Part shown: one piece after another, positions 58,652-64,000 of the stretch | Position numbering within the stretch: the first letter of the stretch is position 1 | How the letters are laid out: every line of letters begins with the position of its first letter | From: DAOTXN01 sp034435435 | Lineage (GTDB): Bacteria > Chloroflexota > Anaerolineae > S140-20 | Assembly (NCBI GenBank): GCA_034435435.1 | Contig: DAOTXN010000082.1 | Location: 1 to 64,000 of the forward strand | DNA: 64,000 bases | Reading direction: 5' to 3' | Notes under the pieces: model-generated | Told to the model about the DNA's origin: nothing | The model's input: the letters and a program-made list of their open reading frames with translations, nothing else | Database searches by the model: none | Position numbers and translations under genes: made by a program

Positions 58652-61600
58652 ATGAAGAGATTCCCACCTATCAAATTTGGTCTTGTTTTGGCCGCGCTAT
58701 TATTGCTCGGCCTGGTGTCTTTAACCCAAGCGCAAATCGCCCCGGCCGAGTTTCTGCCCGGCGATGATACGCTTGCCCCCACTGCCGGCGATCAGTCGGC
58801 GCCTGCTATCGCTCAAGGCGACGACGCCGCGTTGGCCGTATGGTCCGATGGGCGCGCCCTCGTCGCCGTCGGCGGCTACGAAGGCGAGACGTCGCGTGAC
58901 ATTTACGGCGTGCGCCTGGATGCCAACGGCAATGTGCTCGACGCCCTGCCCATCGCCATCACTGCGGCCCGCTCCAACCAGGAGAACCCGCAGGTGGCCT
59001 GGAATGGCGCGAACTGGCTGGTGGTGTTTGAGAGTTATTCGCTCGGCGGCACCGGCTATTACTATCAAAAGTCGCTGGCCGCCGTGCGCGTTTCGCCTGC
59101 CGGCCAGGTGCTCGACAGCCAGCCTATTCCCATCTACGGCGTGGCCCCCACCGTGGGCCAATGGTCGCTGGCCAGCGACGGCAACAACTGGGTAGTGGCC
59201 TTTCAAGGTGCGTCGGCCAGCTATGATCTGATGGCCCTGCGCATCTCGCCCACCGGCGTGGTGCTCGACCCGCCGACGCACTCGCTCGTGCCGGCCACGT
59301 ATTACGTGCGCAGCAACCTGCACCTGGCCTACGCGGGCGGCGTGTTCCTGTTGACTTTTAACGATGCTTACGTCAACGGCACATACGATACCAAGGCCGT
59401 GCGCTTTGACAGCAACCTCACTCTGCTAGACGCCACGCCGATCAGCCTCCTGAGTGTGCCGCTCAACGGTCTGGCGTCCAACGCATCCGAATTTTACATC
59501 GTCTGGCACCAGCAGCAGCCCAATTTCAGCATCGCCGTCACCGGCTCGCGGGTCAACCCGGCCGGACAAAAGCTAGATGGAGACGGCGTAAACATCTCCA
59601 AGACCAACCAGCCGCAGGCGTACACGACCACAGCCGTGGTTTGGGATGGCGCGAATTGGAAGGTCACCTGGGGCTACAACGACGCCGTCTCGGTGGCGCG
59701 GGTGAACGCCTCCGGGCAACTCCTGGATCCGGGCGGCGTCTCGGTGCCCGGGCCATCCACCGGGCTTACGGCAGCCACAGCGACGGGCGGTGTGCAGTTG
59801 GTGTGGACCGCCTACAACAACAGCAACAACGATGTCAACACGGCCAACATCTCGGCGGGCAACGTGGCCGGGCCGAATAGGACCATTTCGGTGGGCGCAC
59901 CCATGCAGCTCCGCGCCGACGTGGCCACGAACGGCAATGGTTACATGATGGTTTACCGCAGCCTGACCGCCAGCGAAAACCGCATCATGGCCCAGCCGCT
60001 CGACGCGAACGGCCTGCCCGTCGGCCTGCCCGTTCAACTGGAGAGCGGCGACAGCCTCACAGGTCCCGGCTCGCCCGCCGTGGCCTGGAACGGCGCGCTC
60101 TACATGGCCGCCTGGGGCAACAGCAGCGGTATCGTGGCCCAACGTCTGAACCCCGATGGCAGCCAGATTGACGCCGCCCCGTTCCTGGTGATGACCCCGG
60201 GCTTTGGCCCGGCGGACCTGGAAGCCATGGGCGACACTTTCCTGGTCGTCGGTTTGCAGTTCGGTTTCAACGTCGAGATCATCAACCCCATCGCGGCGCG
60301 GGTGCGCGGCTCGGATGGAGCGGTGCTCGATCCCACGCCCAAGATCATCGGCGGCTCGTATTCCAGCAAGCCCAGGGTCGCGGTCCTCGGCGGGCGCTGG
60401 CTCGTCGCCTGGCAGCAGAACGCCACTCACGATAACCCGTCCGCGAGCACGATGGCCGTGTTTGTCAACCCGGATGGCACGAGCCTGACGCCGTTCAGCG
60501 TATACAGCTACTCCACCGCCGGCGGCAACGGCATCTTTGACCTTGGATTGGCCTCTAGCGGCAGCGTCGCCCTGGCGGTGCAATCGGCGGAATTGAGTTC
60601 GGGGGTAGAGACCGACCTGGTGGCCCGCCTGATCAACGCCGACGGCGCCTTGCAACCGGCCATCAACCTCACCCCCTGGATCGGCAACCAATACCGCCCG
60701 CGCGCCGCGTGGGACGGCAGCCAGTTCGTCGTGGTCTATCAGGATCAAAAGAACCGCCTGGCCGAATGGAGCCTGGAGCAGCTCGACGCCCGCAGCGACT
60801 TGTTCGGCATGCGTATCGGCTCCGCCGGCAGCATCATCGACCCGCAGGGCTTTGTGTTCTCGGCCTCGGCGCTCGCCGAGGCCTATCCGACGGTCGCGGC
60901 GGCGGATAGCGTCAGCTTGATCGCCGGCTCGGTCATGCGCAACCAGGCGCCCTACACCAATTACCGCGTGGGCTACACCCGGTTCGGGCTGGACGGCAAC
61001 CAATGGCCGGTGGCCATGGCCTCGGCCAGCCCTGCCGACGGCGACGTGCCGCTGACCGTCAATTTTAGCTCGGCCGGTTCCACGGACCCGGATGGCGCGC
61101 TGGCGGCGTATCTGTGGGATTTTGGCGACGGCGGCGCGTCTACTGAAGCGAACCCCAGCCACATCTACACCACGGGCGGGCCGTTCGTGGCGACCCTGAC
61201 CCTCACCGACGACGGCGGCGCGACGGCGACTCAGACGGTCTTGGTCAAAGCTGTCAATCCCAATCAGATGCCGGTGGCAAACGCCTCGGCCGATCCCGCC
61301 TCCGGCCCGGCTCCGTTGGCCGTCACCTTTTACGCCACCGGGTCCTACGACCCCGACGGCTTTCTGGGGAACTTTTACTGGACCTTTGGCGATGGCTGGG
61401 ACTATTGGGGTTCCGTGGCCTACCACACCTTTAATGCGCCCGGCACTTATCAAGTGACGCTCACCGTGTACGACAGCCAGGGGGCGACCGGGACGGACAG
61501 CATCACCGTGCAGGTGGGGCAATCCAACCAGCCGCCGGTGGCCGTGGCCTCTGCCGATCCCACCAGCGGCCAGGCCCCGCTGAGCGTCAACTTTAGCTCG

Positions 61601-62113
61601 GCGGGGTCCACCGACCCGGACGGCACGATCGTGGCTTATGCCTGGAACTTGGGCGACGGGGGCAGTTCCTCGGAAGCCAATCCCAGCCACACCTACCAGA
61701 CTCCCGGCGCGTATAATGCCAGGCTGACCGTGACCGACGATCAGGGCGGGACCGATAGCGACCAGGTGACGATTACGGTGAATTCGAGCGGCTGCGCCAG
61801 CAACTGCTTGCGCTCGACCGCCATCAACCTATCGTATCAGGCGCGGGGGAGCACGGCGACTGTCAATGGGCGCGTCACCGTCAAAAACGAAAACGGCGCT
61901 AACGTGCAGGGGGCGACGGTTTACGCCACCTGGACGCTGCCGAGCGGCGCGACTCAGAGCCAATCTGCCGTCACGAATAGCAGAGGCATAGCCCAATTCA
62001 GGGTGAGGAGCGGTTTTGGCGTTTACACCCTGACCGTCACCGACATCACCAAGACCGGCTCCACCTTTGATCCGGCGAACAGCGTCCTGAGCGCAAGCAT
62101 CACCACGTCCTAG
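58652..62113 (+). CDS. large secreted protein with propeller-like body and three PKD domains
   Basis: This 1153-residue protein has a signal peptide (about 1-27). A long body (about 30-780) consists of repeated units of the form 'W-[DN]GA-NW-V-[VT]' and 'LDANG/NPDG', which suggests beta-propeller blades. Three PKD domains follow (about 786-870, 873-960 and 963-1050), each with the W-[ND][FL]G[DF]G signature and DPDG. A C-terminal Ig-like domain ends the chain. PKD1 and PKD3 are close copies at DNA level, pointing to duplication. It is probably a cell-surface binding or adhesive protein. ATG 58652 starts the signal peptide; AAAGG lies just upstream. Two hairpins follow. Confidence 0.82.
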   Translation: MKRFPPIKFGLVLAALLLLGLVSLTQAQIAPAEFLPGDDTLAPTAGDQSAPAIAQGDDAALAVWSDGRALVAVGGYEGETSRDIYGVRLDANGNVLDALPIAITAARSNQENPQVAWNGANWLVVFESYSLGGTGYYYQKSLAAVRVSPAGQVLDSQPIPIYGVAPTVGQWSLASDGNNWVVAFQGASASYDLMALRISPTGVVLDPPTHSLVPATYYVRSNLHLAYAGGVFLLTFNDAYVNGTYDTKAVRFDSNLTLLDATPISLLSVPLNGLASNASEFYIVWHQQQPNFSIAVTGSRVNPAGQKLDGDGVNISKTNQPQAYTTTAVVWDGANWKVTWGYNDAVSVARVNASGQLLDPGGVSVPGPSTGLTAATATGGVQLVWTAYNNSNNDVNTANISAGNVAGPNRTISVGAPMQLRADVATNGNGYMMVYRSLTASENRIMAQPLDANGLPVGLPVQLESGDSLTGPGSPAVAWNGALYMAAWGNSSGIVAQRLNPDGSQIDAAPFLVMTPGFGPADLEAMGDTFLVVGLQFGFNVEIINPIAARVRGSDGAVLDPTPKIIGGSYSSKPRVAVLGGRWLVAWQQNATHDNPSASTMAVFVNPDGTSLTPFSVYSYSTAGGNGIFDLGLASSGSVALAVQSAELSSGVETDLVARLINADGALQPAINLTPWIGNQYRPRAAWDGSQFVVVYQDQKNRLAEWSLEQLDARSDLFGMRIGSAGSIIDPQGFVFSASALAEAYPTVAAADSVSLIAGSVMRNQAPYTNYRVGYTRFGLDGNQWPVAMASASPADGDVPLTVNFSSAGSTDPDGALAAYLWDFGDGGASTEANPSHIYTTGGPFVATLTLTDDGGATATQTVLVKAVNPNQMPVANASADPASGPAPLAVTFYATGSYDPDGFLGNFYWTFGDGWDYWGSVAYHTFNAPGTYQVTLTVYDSQGATGTDSITVQVGQSNQPPVAVASADPTSGQAPLSVNFSSAGSTDPDGTIVAYAWNLGDGGSSSEANPSHTYQTPGAYNARLTVTDDQGGTDSDQVTITVNSSGCASNCLRSTAINLSYQARGSTATVNGRVTVKNENGANVQGATVYATWTLPSGATQSQSAVTNSRGIAQFRVRSGFGVYTLTVTDITKTGSTFDPANSVLSASITTS

Positions 62114-62153
62114 CCTCTTCACACTGGAACTTGCTGCAGAGACCCACATGCTC

Positions 62154-62176
62154 CTCGCCGGTCCGTGACCGGCGAG
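62154..62176 (+). terminator. first hairpin after the PKD gene
   Basis: A perfect 10-bp GC-rich stem (CTCGCCGGTC / GACCGGCGAG) with a three-base loop is not directly followed by a T run. It may pause polymerase or protect the 3' end before the terminator at 62201. Confidence 0.45.
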
Positions 62177-62200
62177 AGCAGGAGTGCTATTTTCAGAGTA

Positions 62201-62240
62201 GAGAGGCCCAATCGCGCCTCGATTGGGGCCTCTCTCTTTT
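62201..62240 (+). terminator. intrinsic terminator of the PKD gene
   Basis: GAGAGGCCCAATC (62201-62213) pairs with GATTGGGGCCTCTC (62221-62234), with one bulge, and is followed by TCTTTTT. It ends the plus-strand transcription unit. Confidence 0.75.
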
Positions 62241-62292
62241 TGGGCTAATCGGAGTAGATAAATCCGAAATGGCGCTCGATACGTATATTTTG

Positions 62293-62528
62293 GTAATACG
62301 TAACTGCTCAGCCTGTGCAGATATGACAACGAATCAAAAGATTGAGCGAATCTGTGCTTCTCGGCCCGATGGCCTGGGCCCCACAGCCGCGCTGACCGTG
62401 GTCCCAAGGGATGCGCCGCCGCGCCTCACTGCAGAACGCGGGCAGCCCCGGGGCAGGGTTGGTCGGCGCCATTCGGTCAATCCCGAAAATTCGTTGTCAT
62501 ATCCCCACCTGAGCAGTTACGGTAATAC
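62293..62528. repeat. MITE-like element, copy C, with ~40-bp inverted arms
   Basis: The left arm (62293-62333) and right arm (62489-62528) are near-perfect inverted repeats. Both contain GTAACTGCTCAG and ATATGACAACGAAT. About 155 bases lie between the arms, with no credible gene. The ends match elements A (10679-10820) and B (53545-53668), but the interior differs. It occupies most of the 62241-62571 gap. Confidence 0.65.
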
Positions 62529-62571
62529 TATCTTTGTCAGAGTTCAGATGGCGCTGGAGCGACGAGAGGAA

Positions 62572-64000
62572 ATGAGCCAGATCGCTTTCACAAATGAAAC
62601 CGCCCGCACAGCTATGGCATCGGTTGGCGTGCTTGGCCGCAAGCTGGCTCACGTGGACCGGCGCACAGCGCTCGCCTTTGGCCTGCCTTTCGTCCTGTAT
62701 CTGCTCACGCTGGCCCCCACCGTCTATAACCTGGACAGCGCCGAGTTTAGCACGGCGGCGGCCACGGGCGGTATCGTGCGCGCCACGGGTTATCCGCTGT
62801 ACCTGCTGATAGGCCGCGCCTGGTCGCTGCTCCCCGTCGGCGACGTGGGCTACCGTATGAACCTGCTCTCTGCGTTCAGCGGCGCGCTCACACTGGCGCT
62901 GGCCGAGCGCATCCTGCGCCGCTTGCGCGTGGGTCCCTGGGCGGCGTTCGGCGCGTTAGGTTTGCTGGCGACGGCGCCCTTTTTCTGGGTCCTCTCACTG
63001 ATCGCCGAAACCTACACCCTGCACACCGCGCTGATGGCGGGGGTTATCTTGTTGTTGCTGCGCTGGGCTGACGACCCGACGCCGCGTCGACTGGCGTGGG
63101 TGACGCTGCTGCTAGGGTTAAGCGCGGGCAACCACGCCGCCACTGTATTGCTCGTCCCTGGCTGCGTCTGGTACGTGTCGGCTGTCGCGCTCCGGCAAGC
63201 CTTGTCGCCCCGCTCGCTCATCTTTGCGACGATGGGGCTGGTTGCCGGGTTGAGCGTTTATGTGTACCTACCGCTGCGCTACGGGGCGTCGCCCGCCTTT
63301 AACTATGCCGGGCACTACGACGCGACGGGGACGTTCGTACCGCTTAACCTGCGCACGCCCGAGGGCCTGTGGTGGCTCATCTCCGGACAGAGTTTTTCCG
63401 GGCAGATGTTGGCCTATAGTGGAGCCGAGTTGTGGCGCGAGGCGACCCACTTTGCGGCCCAATTGTGGCGGGCTTTTTTCGCCGTCGGCGTCGGGCCGGG
63501 CCTGCTGGGCGTAGCGATTTTGTTGCGCCGGAACTGGCGGCTGGGCGGGATGCTCCTGCTCATATTCGCGGCCAACGCCGGGTTCTACGTTGATTATCGT
63601 GTGGTGGACAAAGACACCATGTTCCTGCCCGCTTATTTGGTGTGGGCCGTGTGGGTCGGTGTCGGGTCGCACACGTTGCTCGAATGGGCTAAAGACGGCC
63701 TGGCCCGCCGCTGGGGCGTGTGGCTGTTGCGCGGGGTTATGGTCAGCGGCGTGTTAGCGGCCGGGGTGTGGAACTGGTCACTGGCCGACCAGTCGGACGA
63801 CCGCAGCGCCCGCGAGCGGGGCGAGGCGATTCTGGCCGTGGCCGAGCCGGACGCGCTGGTTCTGGGCTGGTGGGACACCGTGCCCGTCGTCGAATATCTG
63901 CAACTGGTCGAAGGACAACGGCTTGACGTGCAGGTCATCAATCGCTTTCTCATCGCGCCTGACGACTTGCGCACGTTAATTCAGCGTGAGGTAGACCGCC
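62572..64000 (+). CDS. DUF2723 membrane glycosyltransferase-like protein (partial)
   Basis: The frame runs from ATG 62572 past the right edge, so only the first ~476 residues are seen. It begins with a cytoplasmic tail, then the family signature YNLDSAEFSTAAATGG-V and ATGYPLYLLIGRAWSLLP. The DSAEF acidic pair and the TGYPLY loop are those of DUF2723 (protein O-mannosyltransferase-like, GT-C fold). About nine or ten membrane helices can be read. It probably moves a sugar from a lipid carrier onto protein or an envelope lipid. ATG 62548 in the same frame is an alternative start; AGAGG lies just before 62572. Confidence 0.85.
   Translation, partial: MSQIAFTNETARTAMASVGVLGRKLAHVDRRTALAFGLPFVLYLLTLAPTVYNLDSAEFSTAAATGGIVRATGYPLYLLIGRAWSLLPVGDVGYRMNLLSAFSGALTLALAERILRRLRVGPWAAFGALGLLATAPFFWVLSLIAETYTLHTALMAGVILLLLRWADDPTPRRLAWVTLLLGLSAGNHAATVLLVPGCVWYVSAVALRQALSPRSLIFATMGLVAGLSVYVYLPLRYGASPAFNYAGHYDATGTFVPLNLRTPEGLWWLISGQSFSGQMLAYSGAELWREATHFAAQLWRAFFAVGVGPGLLGVAILLRRNWRLGGMLLLIFAANAGFYVDYRVVDKDTMFLPAYLVWAVWVGVGSHTLLEWAKDGLARRWGVWLLRGVMVSGVLAAGVWNWSLADQSDDRSARERGEAILAVAEPDALVLGWWDTVPVVEYLQLVEGQRLDVQVINRFLIAPDDLRTLIQREVDR

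Noticed and set aside
59573..61690. A 705-codon open frame on the minus strand across the PKD gene
   Set aside because: It is antisense to a clear signal-peptide/PKD protein, has no ribosome site or domain, and reads as an Arg/Gly/Ala-rich artefact of high GC with strong third-position bias.

Overview
The window looks like a Chloroflexota chromosome, most likely Anaerolineae or a close relative. This rests on several things. The coding DNA is GC-rich. Three secreted proteins end in a short aromatic-LP-[IL]-hydrophobic tail. There are many GAF-domain kinases and cyclase/ATPase/TPR proteins. An LppX/LprAFG lipoprotein occurs outside Actinobacteria. No outer-membrane porins or secretins are visible. 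Many palindromic intergenic repeats are present. Taxonomy is inference; there is no rRNA in the window and I found no tRNA.

Layout. (1) 1-650: a short secreted-peptide gene on the minus strand, with a possible promoter whose spacer holds an 11-base G run, plus small direct repeats. (2) 653-5529: a serine hydroxymethyltransferase / GcvT fusion followed by a five-heme lipoprotein cytochrome. (3) 5681-10682: a glycogen-use operon (glgP, a translationally coupled unknown gene, glgX) behind a near-consensus promoter. (4) 10831-22094, minus strand: an electron-transfer cluster reading Asp-box secreted protein, cytochrome b, Rieske protein, six-heme cytochrome, twelve-heme cytochrome, and a 43-heme tandem-repeat cytochrome, closed by a terminator. 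(5) 22237-26245: a receiver-like protein and a NarL-type response regulator / histidine kinase pair. (6) 26635-31578: an Ig-like lipoprotein and a large secreted subtilase. (7) 32186-39308: mainly a minus-strand run of response regulator, PCMT, trypsin-like protease with a frameshifted domain paralogue, MBL-fold protein, AlaX and a GAF histidine kinase. (8) 39555-45037: FHA protein, DUF3352 protein, an MFS exporter with an LprG-like lipoprotein, and a small membrane protein. (9) 45190-53322: a secreted C25-like peptidase behind a double-cyclase/ATPase/TPR regulator. (10) 53721-62113, plus strand: mntP, ECF sigma and anti-sigma genes, two small c-type cytochromes around a DUF2231 membrane protein, a CHRD protein, and a large PKD-repeat secreted protein. 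(11) 62572 to the right edge: a partial DUF2723 membrane glycosyltransferase.

The most striking system is region 4. A quinol-oxidising Rieske/cytochrome b pair stands next to c-type cytochromes with 6, 12 and 43 CXXCH motifs. The 43-heme protein is made of 37-residue diheme repeats, and its newest repeats differ at 5 of 111 bases. I infer a menaquinol-to-exterior electron conduit across a wall that has no outer membrane; this is untested.

At DNA scale the window carries several families of palindromic interspersed elements. One is a MITE-like family with GTAACTGCTCA ends at three sites. One REP-like unit appears to be inserted in frame inside the GcvT coding sequence.
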